This document shows, piece by piece, positions 14,864-23,908 of a stretch of 35,317 bases of DNA (positions within the stretch are counted from its first letter, which is position 1; each line of letters begins with the position of its first letter). A model generated the notes under the pieces. It was not told the origin of the DNA and did no database searches. It saw only the letters and a program-made list of their open reading frames with translations. Source of the DNA: Exiguobacterium aurantiacum (lineage in GTDB: Bacteria > Bacillota > Bacilli > Exiguobacteriales > Exiguobacteriaceae); NCBI RefSeq assembly GCF_024362205.1, contig NZ_CP101463.1:1-35317 (forward strand), written 5' to 3'. Position numbers and translations under genes: made by a program.

Positions 14864-15964
14864 ATGCTGTTTGTACGATTCACCGACGTGCCGGACACGC
14901 GGATCCAGAACTATGAGCGGCTCACCTTCGCCGATGCCGTCGTCGCGACACATGATCTGCACCAGATCCTTAGCAAGGAAGGAACGAACTGTTCCGGTGA
15001 CTTCCGGCTCTTCGATCAGAAAGACGAGCTGCTCTATCGAGGGACGTTCACGTTCGGGACCGGAGGCACCTATCCGAACCTGTATCATCAAGTGAAGGAC
15101 CGGGTGCAACGGATCCGGACGAAGAAAGAGGATAACGCGAAGAAGATGTGGCTCCTCGACGAGATCGAGTCCGAGACACCGGACGACTATAAGCGCCCGT
15201 CCGCTAAATCGAATCCGATTGTATCGTCGACCTATCAATCACGCCTGACCCGACTACAGCGCCGCCTTATCTACGGAGCGGCCACAGTCGGGATTCTCTT
15301 CACATCGTTGTTCACTGCCACCCAATGGTTCATTGATAAAGAGGCACACGCTGAGCAGGCAAACGGGGGCGAACAGGTGTGGCTAGATGCTTACGACCAA
15401 GCGCTCCAAGGTGAGGAAGCCTCATTAATCAATTTACTGGAACGAAAAGAGCGGTCCGAGGAAGAAGATGCCCTATTGATTGATCTCTATCTGGCGGAAG
15501 GCGCAGACCAGAAGGCGCTCGAGCTCACGGATGATCCCATCCTGATCGAGACGAAGCTGGCCGGGCTCGATCTGGCCGATAAGGAGAAATTGGAACGGCT
15601 CCAGGACTTCCAAGCGTCACATCCGACCGATGAGGGCGCGTTCGATATCGCCGCACTGGAACGTGATTATGAGACCGTGGCCAAAACGGAAAATGTGGAA
15701 TGGACCGCGTCCCGCGTCTCTGCGAAAGTGACCGCTTATCTCTTTCTCAAGGACATCGAGTCCGCGAATAAGTGGGCGTCCAAAACGAACGATTCTGCCG
15801 TTCAGGAAAAAGTCGACACCTATCAAGACATCACGGCTACTATCGACGAACTGAACGAAAAACTGAAGAAGACCTCTAGCAAGGAGACTTCGGCCCGTGA
15901 GAAGATTCAAGTCGCTATCGTTGCTGAAGAAGTTAACCTAGAAACGATTCTTTATTCAGATTAA
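14864..15964 (+). CDS. Single-pass membrane protein of the transfer operon, unknown function
   Basis: This 366-residue protein starts after GAGAGGAGG. The N-terminal 130 residues are cytoplasmic and globular (MLFVRFTDVPDTRIQNYERL), followed by one transmembrane helix at about 135-157 and an acidic, helical external domain of about 200 residues. That layout recalls EssB/YukC-type proteins of type VII secretion and some Gram-positive conjugation proteins, but I see no diagnostic motif. Its place between the pilin-like gene and virD4 makes it a likely structural or coupling component of the channel. Confidence 0.6.
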   Translation: MLFVRFTDVPDTRIQNYERLTFADAVVATHDLHQILSKEGTNCSGDFRLFDQKDELLYRGTFTFGTGGTYPNLYHQVKDRVQRIRTKKEDNAKKMWLLDEIESETPDDYKRPSAKSNPIVSSTYQSRLTRLQRRLIYGAATVGILFTSLFTATQWFIDKEAHAEQANGGEQVWLDAYDQALQGEEASLINLLERKERSEEEDALLIDLYLAEGADQKALELTDDPILIETKLAGLDLADKEKLERLQDFQASHPTDEGAFDIAALERDYETVAKTENVEWTASRVSAKVTAYLFLKDIESANKWASKTNDSAVQEKVDTYQDITATIDELNEKLKKTSSKETSAREKIQVAIVAEEVNLETILYSD

Positions 15965-15978
15965 GGTAGGTGAAATAA

Positions 15979-18342
15979 TTGAAAACTCGGTCTCTGTCAC
16001 CACGATTCCCGATACGTCTAATCTTCCCCGCCCTGTTCTGCCTGTTGGTGTTACCGGCCGGGCTTTTTTATCTGCTGAACGGGGTCTACAACACCATTCG
16101 ACAAATCATGACCCCAATCGTACAAGACGGGCTGTTGGCCGGGCCGACGATTCCGACGCTCTCACCCTCTTTGTTCTTGGAGGTGAGTCTTCCCTCTTCG
16201 ACCGTCTTGATCGGACTGATCGCGTTCAGTCTGTTCATCGGATTGGTCGTGTTCGGCAAGGTATGGCTGAACTTCCGGGATCTGCGACAGAATCAGAAAG
16301 GGAGCGCCCGCTTCACCTCGTTCGATGAACTGAAGCAACAGTACCGCCGCGTCCCGGACCGGAAGAAACGGTATGACGGATTGGGCGGTGTCCCCGTCGG
16401 ACGGGTCAAGAACGAGCTGTTCATCGATGATTCGCCCGTCAACAACCTGGTCATCGGGACGACCCGTTCCGGGAAGGGCGAGACGTTCGTCTTCTCGACG
16501 ATCGATCTGTACAGCCGGGCAAGTGACCAGGCGAGTCTGATCATCAACGACCCAAAAGGCGAGCTCTTCGCCGCCTCGAAGGGGACGCTCGAGCAACGCG
16601 GCTATCAGGTCGAGGTGTTGAACCTGATGAACCCGCTCCAATCGATGTCGTACAACCTGCTGCAGCTGACAATCGACGCATTTTTAGAAGAAAACTACTC
16701 GCTCGCCCAACAGTATGCACGCTCGGTCGCGTTCATGTTGTACCATGACCCGAAGGCACGTGACCCGTTCTGGGCCAACTCGTCGATCGACCTGTGTACG
16801 GCGCTCATCCTCGGGCTCTGTGAGGAGGCGAAGGACACGCCGGAGAAGATCAACATGTACAACGTCGCCCTCATGCTCTCGGACTTAGGGTCACGGACGG
16901 TGGTCACACGACAAGGGCAGGAGATTTCGGCACTCGACGAGTTCTTTCAGCGGTTCCCGGAGAACCATCCGGCCCGGCTCCAGTTCGCGACGCTCCACTT
17001 CTCGGGTGGCCAGACACGGGCAAGTATTTTGGCCAATACGAACGCGAAGCTCGGGATCTTCACATTGAATGGGACCGGGAAGCTGACGTCGATGAACTCG
17101 CTCGACATGCGACATATCGGATTCAACCGCTGGATCAGCGGGCGGAGCGAGCCATTGACACGTCTCACGTTCATGTTCCCTGATGGGACGACCCATGCGC
17201 TCACGACCGATGACGATGGCAGCTTCATCGTGTACCACGCGTCGTCACTTAGAACCGGAGACGCCGTTCAAATCTCGACTGACTCAAGCACTGCGACGAT
17301 TCAACTGGAAGCGCATGACGAGGAGAGTGGACGGTTCCACTACGCAATCGACGGGACGATACAGATCCGTGAGGTGATGCACCAGCTCCGTCCTGTGGCG
17401 GTGTTCCTCATCGTCCCGGACTATGACCCGACATTCAACGTCATCGCGTCGCTCTACATCAAACAGGTATACACGGCGCTCGCACGGGTCGCCTCGCAGA
17501 CGAAACAAGGCAAATGCGAGCGGCAGGTCGTCTTCTTACTCGATGAGTTCGGTAACATGCCGCCGATCGAGGGCATGGCCAACATCATCACGGTCTGTCT
17601 CGGCCGGAACATGCGCTTCAATCTCGTCATCCAGGCCTATTCCCAGCTCGAGAACTTGTATGGTGAGGACTGGAAGACGATTGACGGCAACTGTGGGAAC
17701 ACACACTATCTGTTGACTGCGGACGAGTCGACCGCCGAACTGATCTCGAAGAAGCTCGGTGAGGCGACCATCGTCACGAAATCGCGTTCCGGACAGACGT
17801 TCTCGCTCAAGAAATCGAAGACGGAGAACGTGGACGGCCGTCGGCTCATGACAGCGACCGAGGTCATGGGACTCAAAGAGGGCGAGATGCTGATTATCCG
17901 TGTCATCAAGCGTCAGGACACGAAGAAGCGACGCATCCAGTCGCATCCGATCTTCCTGAGCGGCAAGACGGCGATGAAGTACCGCTACGAATACCTGGCG
18001 GACGACTTCGACACGGACCGCTCCTTGCATGACATCGACATCCCTTGTCGTCACGCCGGTCTCGACTTCGAACAGATCCGTATCCGTTTCGCCCAGAAAG
18101 AAGACGAGACGGAAGCGAACACGCCATCGAATCAGGAAGAAAAGCCACTGACGGTACGGGACGTGCTGCAGGACAGCATCCTCCGCTCGATGTTCGAAGG
18201 ACATGACATCGGTGGCATGCCCCTCCCTGAGTTCGAAACGAACCTGAACCTAGGAGTTTACGACGTCACCGACAGCCAGAAGAGCTTTTTGAGCACGATG
18301 ATCGCGAAACGACTCGAGAAACTGAAGCAAGGCACACCGTAG
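15979..18342 (+). CDS. VirD4/TrsK-type coupling ATPase with an inserted domain
   Basis: This 787-residue protein starts at TTG 15979 with AGGTAGGTGA upstream. It brings the relaxase-DNA complex to the channel. Two N-terminal transmembrane helices (about 14-36 and 75-97) precede the motor domain with Walker A GTTRSGKG (160-167) and Walker B VVFLLDEFGN (517-526), plus the family motifs IINDPKGELF, ANTNAKLGIF and NCGNTHYLLT. Between MRHIGF (about 382) and RPVAVFLIVPDYD (471) lies an extra segment of about 87 residues rich in Thr, Ser, Asp and beta-prone residues, which shorter TrsK/TraK proteins of staphylococcal plasmids lack as I remember them. The C-terminal 180 residues are variable. Confidence 0.93.
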   Translation: MKTRSLSPRFPIRLIFPALFCLLVLPAGLFYLLNGVYNTIRQIMTPIVQDGLLAGPTIPTLSPSLFLEVSLPSSTVLIGLIAFSLFIGLVVFGKVWLNFRDLRQNQKGSARFTSFDELKQQYRRVPDRKKRYDGLGGVPVGRVKNELFIDDSPVNNLVIGTTRSGKGETFVFSTIDLYSRASDQASLIINDPKGELFAASKGTLEQRGYQVEVLNLMNPLQSMSYNLLQLTIDAFLEENYSLAQQYARSVAFMLYHDPKARDPFWANSSIDLCTALILGLCEEAKDTPEKINMYNVALMLSDLGSRTVVTRQGQEISALDEFFQRFPENHPARLQFATLHFSGGQTRASILANTNAKLGIFTLNGTGKLTSMNSLDMRHIGFNRWISGRSEPLTRLTFMFPDGTTHALTTDDDGSFIVYHASSLRTGDAVQISTDSSTATIQLEAHDEESGRFHYAIDGTIQIREVMHQLRPVAVFLIVPDYDPTFNVIASLYIKQVYTALARVASQTKQGKCERQVVFLLDEFGNMPPIEGMANIITVCLGRNMRFNLVIQAYSQLENLYGEDWKTIDGNCGNTHYLLTADESTAELISKKLGEATIVTKSRSGQTFSLKKSKTENVDGRRLMTATEVMGLKEGEMLIIRVIKRQDTKKRRIQSHPIFLSGKTAMKYRYEYLADDFDTDRSLHDIDIPCRHAGLDFEQIRIRFAQKEDETEANTPSNQEEKPLTVRDVLQDSILRSMFEGHDIGGMPLPEFETNLNLGVYDVTDSQKSFLSTMIAKRLEKLKQGTP

Positions 18343-18358
18343 AGAGGAGGCCGAATTC

Positions 18359-18601
18359 ATGGCTGAGAGTGCGAGAGAGAAGCGAATCCAGAACGAATTG
18401 CGCGTCGTCGCGAGGATCATCGAGACGCAACGCGTCCGCCTCGAACGGGGCGACGTGCTCAATATCCAGACGACCGATGGCTTTCTGACCGTCTATCAGG
18501 ACGACACCTCAGACACCCCAAAAACTGTTACACTAATAGATAAGTTCGACTTCCGCGTCAATTTAAAAATCGCGGATCTATTGAAGGGGAAAATCGTCTG
18601 A
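18359..18601 (+). CDS. Small conserved-looking protein of the transfer operon
   Basis: This 80-residue protein starts after AGAGAGGAGG. It has an N-terminal basic helix (REKRIQNELRVVARIIETQR) followed by beta-prone sequence (VLNIQTTDGFLTVYQDD, KTVTLIDKFDFRV). It has no membrane segment and no motif I recognise. It lies 16 nt after virD4 and 16 nt before the lipoprotein gene, so it is certainly in the operon. Confidence 0.65.
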   Translation: MAESAREKRIQNELRVVARIIETQRVRLERGDVLNIQTTDGFLTVYQDDTSDTPKTVTLIDKFDFRVNLKIADLLKGKIV

Positions 18602-18617
18602 CGGAGGGGTAAACGTT

Positions 18618-19025
18618 ATGAGGAAAATCTTGATTGGTGTCCTACTCGGAAGTTCGTTACTTTTAGCATCGTGTGGTGCCGAAAGTTCGAATTATCTTTC
18701 TACGACTTCTGTCGAAGAAATTGCAGATATTAAAACTGAGCAAGAAAGTGCATACGTTCTTGTAGACAGCGACAGTCAAGGTAATGAAGGGGCTTACGTT
18801 GATACTGTGCGAGAAGTCGCCACGGAAAAAAAGAAAGACGTTCTCTTATTCAATCCGTTTCAGCCTAATGGGGAAGATCTTGAAGAACGTTCTACCCAAG
18901 AACATCCTGAACTTAAAGGTGGCAGATTGTATGAGATGATTGATGGTGAAATCAGTCGTGAATTAAATGTATCTGCTCTTACAGAAGATGAATTAAAGGA
19001 TCAAGTTACTAACTTCATTAAATAG
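18618..19025 (+). CDS. Lipoprotein, thioredoxin-like fold without CxxC; possible entry-exclusion factor
   Basis: This 135-residue protein has a type II signal peptide and lipobox LLASC (C19), so it is anchored outside the cell membrane. The mature part (YVLVDSDSQGNEGAYVDTVR, KKKDVLLFNPFQPNG, ELKGGRLYEMIDGEI, LKDQVTNFIK) has the strand/helix order of thioredoxin-like proteins but no cysteine pair. It is directly upstream of the virB6-like gene, and both the gene and the virB6 N-terminal half are AT-richer than the rest of the operon. In ICEBs1 the lipoprotein YddJ blocks redundant transfer by acting on the VirB6-like ConG, so an exclusion role is a reasonable guess. A structural channel lipoprotein is the alternative. 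Confidence 0.65.
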   Translation: MRKILIGVLLGSSLLLASCGAESSNYLSTTSVEEIADIKTEQESAYVLVDSDSQGNEGAYVDTVREVATEKKKDVLLFNPFQPNGEDLEERSTQEHPELKGGRLYEMIDGEISRELNVSALTEDELKDQVTNFIK

Positions 19026-19045
19026 CCTCTGAATGGAGGGATTCT

Positions 19046-21010
19046 ATGGGTGATAACGAAGTCGTAAATAAGCTACAAGAGTTCACTGATATCCTTAGTC
19101 TCAGTACACTGGTACTGGATGCCCTCCGCTCAATGGGTTGGATTTTAATACGTGGCTTAGCAGTATTGATTGATGGACTTGAAAAAGTGACTGACAGCAT
19201 ATTACTAACTAAAACATTTTTTAATAACTCTCAAGTGGTTGAATTCGTTTCTACGATTCAACCTTTTTTGTACGTTCTTTTAGCTGCTAGCTTCCTATTC
19301 ACGGGTTACCTCATCATTTTTCAAAAGAAATTTGATCGGGAAGGATTTTTAATCAATCTGTTTATCACGTTGCTCATTCTCGGACTATTATCTCCAACGA
19401 TGACGCAAGTAAGTGAATTCAGTGATACCGCGATTGATTTCACAACTCAAAACTCTGGCGAAAACTCTTCCGGTGAATCGATATCAAATCAGATTTTACG
19501 AGAAAACATTCATGATTTGATTGAATATGACCGAAACGATTTTTCCGGTTTGGAAGGTGAGGCTTTGAACTCTCTGCCTCAAAGTCATTTACGAAATATC
19601 GATATCAACGAGGTATTCGATAGTAATGAATTTCGCTTGGGAAGTACTGGCGAACAAATCTCTCAGTCCAAACTAACCTGGAATGGTGAAACGATGGGAA
19701 CCTCGAAACTCGACCAAAGTGGCGTCGAATGGAACAACCAGTATTACTACCGCTATCAGCCGAACTGGTTGACCATCTTCGTGACACTCGGAATCATGGG
19801 CTTCACGCTGTTCTCGATCGCCTACAAACTGGCTCGTCTCTCGTTCGAGCTTGCCTTCAACTATGTCTTGGCAATCCTCGTCGCACCGGCCGATCTGCAC
19901 AGTGGTCAAAAGACGAAAAAGGTCATCCAAAGCATTTTGAACACGTTCCTCGTGATCATTCTGATCTTCGTCTCCATCAAGCTGTACACGATCGGGACCG
20001 CCTATCTCGCGGAGACGTTGGACGGGTTCGCCTATCTGATCGCCCTCATCGCCTTCTCGGTCGCATTGATCGACGGGCCGAACATGGTCGAGCGGCTATT
20101 CGGAATCGATGCCGGGCTCAAACGGGGCTGGGGTGTCGCGCTCGGCGCCTATGCCGCCGGTAAAGGCGCGACCTCGGCCGGTGCCCACGCGGTCTCGAAG
20201 GTCGCGCGGGCCACACAAGGCGCACCGAAGATGCCCTCGCTCCATGAGGCCGCGACGACGCGGATGAATTCAAACGCCATACCGCAGAACGGTTCACCGC
20301 TTAGTGCAACAGACCAATCTTCACAGCGGATGGACACCGAGAGACAAAACGATCCAGATGGTGTTGCTCAGACGAATCAAACCGCAAGTCGTACTCAACA
20401 TGACCAAGATAAACCGACAAATCCGAAGGACGTTGCGCAACCAATCAGTGGTCAAGAATCAGAACCGGAAGCGCACAGTTCTCCACATGTCAAAGAAACG
20501 TTGGGTCGCACGTCTCCCGAATCGATTCATGCGACGAACTCTGAATCAAATGCCGAACGTGGCCCCGACCATCCAACCACGTCATCGGAGACACCAAGAC
20601 CGGAATCGATTCACGATCATTCAAGCTCTGTTCATTCTCCAATCCCGGCTTCGTCGACTCTCGAATCGGTCACCGGGTCCACCGATACCACATCCGGACC
20701 AGGCCATCGTCACGATAAATCAGTAGACAGAAATGACGTGACGACACCGACATCTCATGAGGTACCACCTTCAGGCGACTCATCCTCGTCTTCGTCCTCT
20801 ACGACGGATTCGAATGATGCGTCAACAGAGAAACGCCAAGGCCGCGCCCGACGGACCATCCATCAGGACACCGTGCTCGACGTCGAGACCGAGGCTATCG
20901 AACAGGTGCGTGAGAATCAGACGCATCGTCATAGCCAGCACCAGGAAGAGTCACGACGAATTTATCCGACTTCGCCACCGCAACCTGACAACATGAAGAA
21001 AAAGGAGTGA
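19046..21010 (+). CDS. VirB6/TrbL-like polytopic channel protein
   Basis: This 654-residue protein starts at ATG 19046 after AATGGAGGG. It has several transmembrane helices (about 71-93, 104-118, 226-248, 256-275, 288-310 and 322-340), with an external loop of about 100 residues (120-225) between the third and later helices. A cytoplasmic or exposed tail from about 380 on is disordered and rich in Ser, Thr, His, Pro and Gln. The order (after virD4, before the VirB3- and VirB4-like genes) fits VirB6/TrsL. The first about 215 codons are AT-rich like the preceding lipoprotein gene; from about 19,690 codon choice returns to the GC-rich type, and the tail is intermediate, suggesting recombinational exchange of the external part. 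Confidence 0.82.
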   Translation: MGDNEVVNKLQEFTDILSLSTLVLDALRSMGWILIRGLAVLIDGLEKVTDSILLTKTFFNNSQVVEFVSTIQPFLYVLLAASFLFTGYLIIFQKKFDREGFLINLFITLLILGLLSPTMTQVSEFSDTAIDFTTQNSGENSSGESISNQILRENIHDLIEYDRNDFSGLEGEALNSLPQSHLRNIDINEVFDSNEFRLGSTGEQISQSKLTWNGETMGTSKLDQSGVEWNNQYYYRYQPNWLTIFVTLGIMGFTLFSIAYKLARLSFELAFNYVLAILVAPADLHSGQKTKKVIQSILNTFLVIILIFVSIKLYTIGTAYLAETLDGFAYLIALIAFSVALIDGPNMVERLFGIDAGLKRGWGVALGAYAAGKGATSAGAHAVSKVARATQGAPKMPSLHEAATTRMNSNAIPQNGSPLSATDQSSQRMDTERQNDPDGVAQTNQTASRTQHDQDKPTNPKDVAQPISGQESEPEAHSSPHVKETLGRTSPESIHATNSESNAERGPDHPTTSSETPRPESIHDHSSSVHSPIPASSTLESVTGSTDTTSGPGHRHDKSVDRNDVTTPTSHEVPPSGDSSSSSSSTTDSNDASTEKRQGRARRTIHQDTVLDVETEAIEQVRENQTHRHSQHQEESRRIYPTSPPQPDNMKKKE

Positions 21011-21016
21011 TGACCC

Positions 21017-21316
21017 ATGCGTAAATACCGGATCCCGAACGAGGTCACGACCGAGCTCAAGATCAACAAGATGCTTTATCTGCATGACTTCCTGTTTCTC
21101 GTCGGGCTCATCGTGCTCCGGCTCGTGACGCTCCCGTTCATCCCGTCCGTGCTTCACATCCCGTTCACGGTCTTCCTCATCGTCTTCGGGCTGTTCATGG
21201 TCCTGAGGCCGGCGACGAACCCACAGAAGAGGATGGTCCACGCGATTTACTACGCGCTCATCAAACGGAAAGACACCTATCTCGCGCTCGATGCGCAGAC
21301 GAAAGGGCGTGATTGA
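21017..21316 (+). CDS. VirB3/PrgI-like small membrane protein
   Basis: This 99-residue protein starts after AAGGAGTGATGACCC. Two adjacent transmembrane helices (about 24-42 and 48-66) in MRKYRIPNEVTTELKINKML..., followed by the basic segment RPATNPQKRMVHAIYYAL, are the layout of the VirB3-like (DUF5592/PrgI-type) proteins that precede VirB4 in Gram-positive systems. It partners VirB4 at the membrane. The family call rests on topology and gene order. Confidence 0.7.
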   Translation: MRKYRIPNEVTTELKINKMLYLHDFLFLVGLIVLRLVTLPFIPSVLHIPFTVFLIVFGLFMVLRPATNPQKRMVHAIYYALIKRKDTYLALDAQTKGRD

Positions 21317-21317
21317 G

Positions 21318-21938
21318 ATGGCTTTCATCGAGGAGTCGCTACAAGAACCGAGACGCACGGGCACCTGGCTTGATGAACAGGACGTGGTCGAGAAACGGAA
21401 GGTCAAAGACAAGGTCGTCGTCAAATCGACGGTCGCCGAACTGATGCCGGTCGTCAACATCACCGGGACCGAGGCGTTCGAGATGCGCGACGGGACCTAT
21501 CTCGACATGGTCCAGCTCACCTCGAAGGACATCTATTCACTGAACGAGGAGGAAAAAGACCATGACGTGTTCTCCCTCGCCTATCTCCTGCAGGCGTACA
21601 CGCACCCGCTCAAGGTCGTGCCACTGAACACGCCACTCAGTCTCGAGCGGCAGAAGATCAGCATCGAGCGACAGATTCGACAAAATCAGACACCGGCCTA
21701 CCTGCCCTTCTTGTTGAAGAAAAAGCAGGAGCTCGAATACCTCGAGGAGCATCGCACCAATCGCGATTATCTCCTCTTTTTTTATGCCGACGACGAGCGG
21801 ACGCTACGCGAACGGAAGACACACCTCTATAAACTGCTCCGCCGCTCGAATCCGATGCGCGAGCTGACGCTCGACCAGAAGGTTCATGTGCTCTATCAAC
21901 TGAACAACCCGAACACGAAACCGCAACTCGACGCCTGA
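21318..21938 (+). CDS. TrsD-like conjugation protein
   Basis: These 206 residues run from ATG 21318, just after the stop of the previous gene; the longer upstream frame overlaps that gene and is not preferred. The sequence MPVVNITGTEAFEMRDGTYL, LTSKDIYSLNEEEKDHDVFS and TNRDYLLFFYADDERTLRER resembles TrsD/TraD of staphylococcal conjugative plasmids, the protein that stands just before the VirB4 gene and resembles VirB4's N-terminal domain. It is soluble and probably binds VirB4. The function within the complex is not established. Confidence 0.65.
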   Translation: MAFIEESLQEPRRTGTWLDEQDVVEKRKVKDKVVVKSTVAELMPVVNITGTEAFEMRDGTYLDMVQLTSKDIYSLNEEEKDHDVFSLAYLLQAYTHPLKVVPLNTPLSLERQKISIERQIRQNQTPAYLPFLLKKKQELEYLEEHRTNRDYLLFFYADDERTLRERKTHLYKLLRRSNPMRELTLDQKVHVLYQLNNPNTKPQLDA

Positions 21939-21955
21939 AGAAAGGAGTGACGCGC

Positions 21956-23908
21956 ATGTGGCAGCGCCTGCGTGACAAATTGTCCAGACACCAGGACCCG
22001 GAGACCGTCAAGATCGAGAAAGGCTACAACCCCGACGTCATCGCCAAGATCCAGCCGCAGGGCGGCATCAAGTTCGACGCCAACTTCGTCCGGCTCGGGG
22101 ACGGCTATCTGTCGTGTCTCCACGTCTATAAATATCAGTCGCTCGTCTACGACTACTGGCTCGAACCGATTTTGAACATGCCGGGTGTTTTGACGACGCT
22201 CGACATCGGGACGGCCGACAAGCGTGAAATCATCCAGACCATCAACAAGTCGATGGCCGAACAGAACACGCGCTTCGAGAACGCAAAGGACAACATCGAC
22301 CGCATCGATGCCCGGGAGACATATAAGGAACTGAATGAGCTCTACGAACAGATCACCCAGGGCGAGACGATGAAGTATCTGCATCTCCGCCTCTATGTGA
22401 AGGCGAAGACGCTCGACGCGCTCGAGGTGAAAGTACAGGAAGTGATGGAAGAACTCGAGGCCCGGAACTTCCGCTCGACGATTTTCCTGAACGAACAGGA
22501 ATGGGAGTGGCAGAGCCTATTCACGAGCTATGACCAGCAACAAAGGCTGCCGAACCGGCGCCGTGGGAAAGAGATCCCTTCCCTCTCAATCGCCGGCGGC
22601 TACCCGTTCCACTTCACGTCGCTCCAGGACGCGACCGGCACGTATTACGGGACGACCGACACGAACGGAAGCGTCATCTTCGACCTGTTCCACAAGGACA
22701 AGCAACGCAAGTTCTACAACGCGCTCATGATCGGCAAGATGGGATCCGGCAAGTCGACACTCCTCAAGAAAACGGTGCTCGACCAGGCAATCAAGGGGAA
22801 CAAGATCCGGATCCTCGACGTCACAGGCGAGTTCTCCGACCTGGTGCGGCAGCTCGGCGGGAAAGAAATCGCGCTCGACGGGTCGGCCGGTCTCATCAAC
22901 CCGCTCCATGTCTATAAGACGGTGACGAACAATGATGGCAGCGCCAACGAGGCGCTCTCGTTCATGCAGCATCTGTCGAAGATGGCCGTGTTCTATCACT
23001 ACATCAATCCGGCGGCGACACAGGAAGAGACGAACGAGTTCGAGATCCTGCTTCGGGATTTGTACGTCCGGCACGGGCTCTGGGACGAACAGGGCGAACT
23101 GCCGATCACGACGCATCCGGCGAACAGGTACCCGACGTTCTCCGACTTCTTAAAACTCGTGCGGCGTGAGCTCTACACGGACGACACACGCACCTCGATC
23201 AAAGAGGCGATCAGTCCGAACCGGGTACGGCGTCTCGAGAACATCGAGCTCGCCGTCACGAACCTCGTCCACAACTATGGCAACATCTTCGACGGGCACT
23301 CTTCCATCGACCGATTCGACGAGGAGCTCATCGTGTCGTTCCCGCTCCGGAACCTGACGAGCCTACGGGACGAGGTGTTCCAAGCGCAGGTGTTCTCGCT
23401 TATGAACATGCTGTGGGACGGAATGATTGCCAACGGCTCGAGTCAACTGAAAGCCTATAACCAGGGTGTGCTCCGGACCGAAGAAGCATGCAAGTACCTC
23501 ATCGTCATCGACGAGGCGCACCACTTGATCAACACGCGCGACATCGCGCAACCGGCCATCCTGTATCTGCAACGTTGTATGCGCGAGGCACGGAAGTATT
23601 TCGGCGGCATCTTCTTCGTGTCGCACCTGATCACCGACTTCGTGCCGGCCGGATCAAAATCCGAGAATGCCGAGAACGTCAAGTCGCTCTTCCAATTGAC
23701 GCAATACAAAATCATCGGCGAACAGGACGCGGAGAGCATCCCAATCATCCAGACGGTGTTTGATGGCCAACTCTCGAATTCCGAGATGCGGATCATCCCC
23801 TCGCTCGAGACGGGGCGTGTCGTCCTCAGCATTTCCGGCGTGCAGAACCTCATCTTTGACGTCGACGTCGCGCCCGAGGAGCTCGCCTTGTTCGGTGGAG
23901 GTGCCTGA
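21956..23908 (+). CDS. VirB4/TrsE-type conjugation ATPase
   Basis: This 650-residue protein starts at ATG 21956, 8 nt after AAAGGAG; a GTG at 21947 is in frame but overlaps that site. It powers assembly and transport at the inner face of the membrane. Walker A is MIGKMGSGKSTLL (about 258-270) and Walker B YLIVIDEAHHLI (about 513-524). Further family motifs are ILDVTGEFSDLVRQLGG, LINPLH, LYLQRCMREARKYFGG and LFQLTQYKIIGEQ. It is full length. The stop overlaps the start of the next gene (TGATG), so translation is coupled. Confidence 0.95.
   Translation: MWQRLRDKLSRHQDPETVKIEKGYNPDVIAKIQPQGGIKFDANFVRLGDGYLSCLHVYKYQSLVYDYWLEPILNMPGVLTTLDIGTADKREIIQTINKSMAEQNTRFENAKDNIDRIDARETYKELNELYEQITQGETMKYLHLRLYVKAKTLDALEVKVQEVMEELEARNFRSTIFLNEQEWEWQSLFTSYDQQQRLPNRRRGKEIPSLSIAGGYPFHFTSLQDATGTYYGTTDTNGSVIFDLFHKDKQRKFYNALMIGKMGSGKSTLLKKTVLDQAIKGNKIRILDVTGEFSDLVRQLGGKEIALDGSAGLINPLHVYKTVTNNDGSANEALSFMQHLSKMAVFYHYINPAATQEETNEFEILLRDLYVRHGLWDEQGELPITTHPANRYPTFSDFLKLVRRELYTDDTRTSIKEAISPNRVRRLENIELAVTNLVHNYGNIFDGHSSIDRFDEELIVSFPLRNLTSLRDEVFQAQVFSLMNMLWDGMIANGSSQLKAYNQGVLRTEEACKYLIVIDEAHHLINTRDIAQPAILYLQRCMREARKYFGGIFFVSHLITDFVPAGSKSENAENVKSLFQLTQYKIIGEQDAESIPIIQTVFDGQLSNSEMRIIPSLETGRVVLSISGVQNLIFDVDVAPEELALFGGGA

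Noticed and set aside
14426..15238. Long minus-strand open frame of 270 codons
   Set aside because: It lies opposite three well-supported plus-strand genes in GC-rich DNA; long antisense frames are expected there. The same holds for the other large opposite-strand frames at 17536-18204, 21896-22384, 22586-23116 and 25219-25971.
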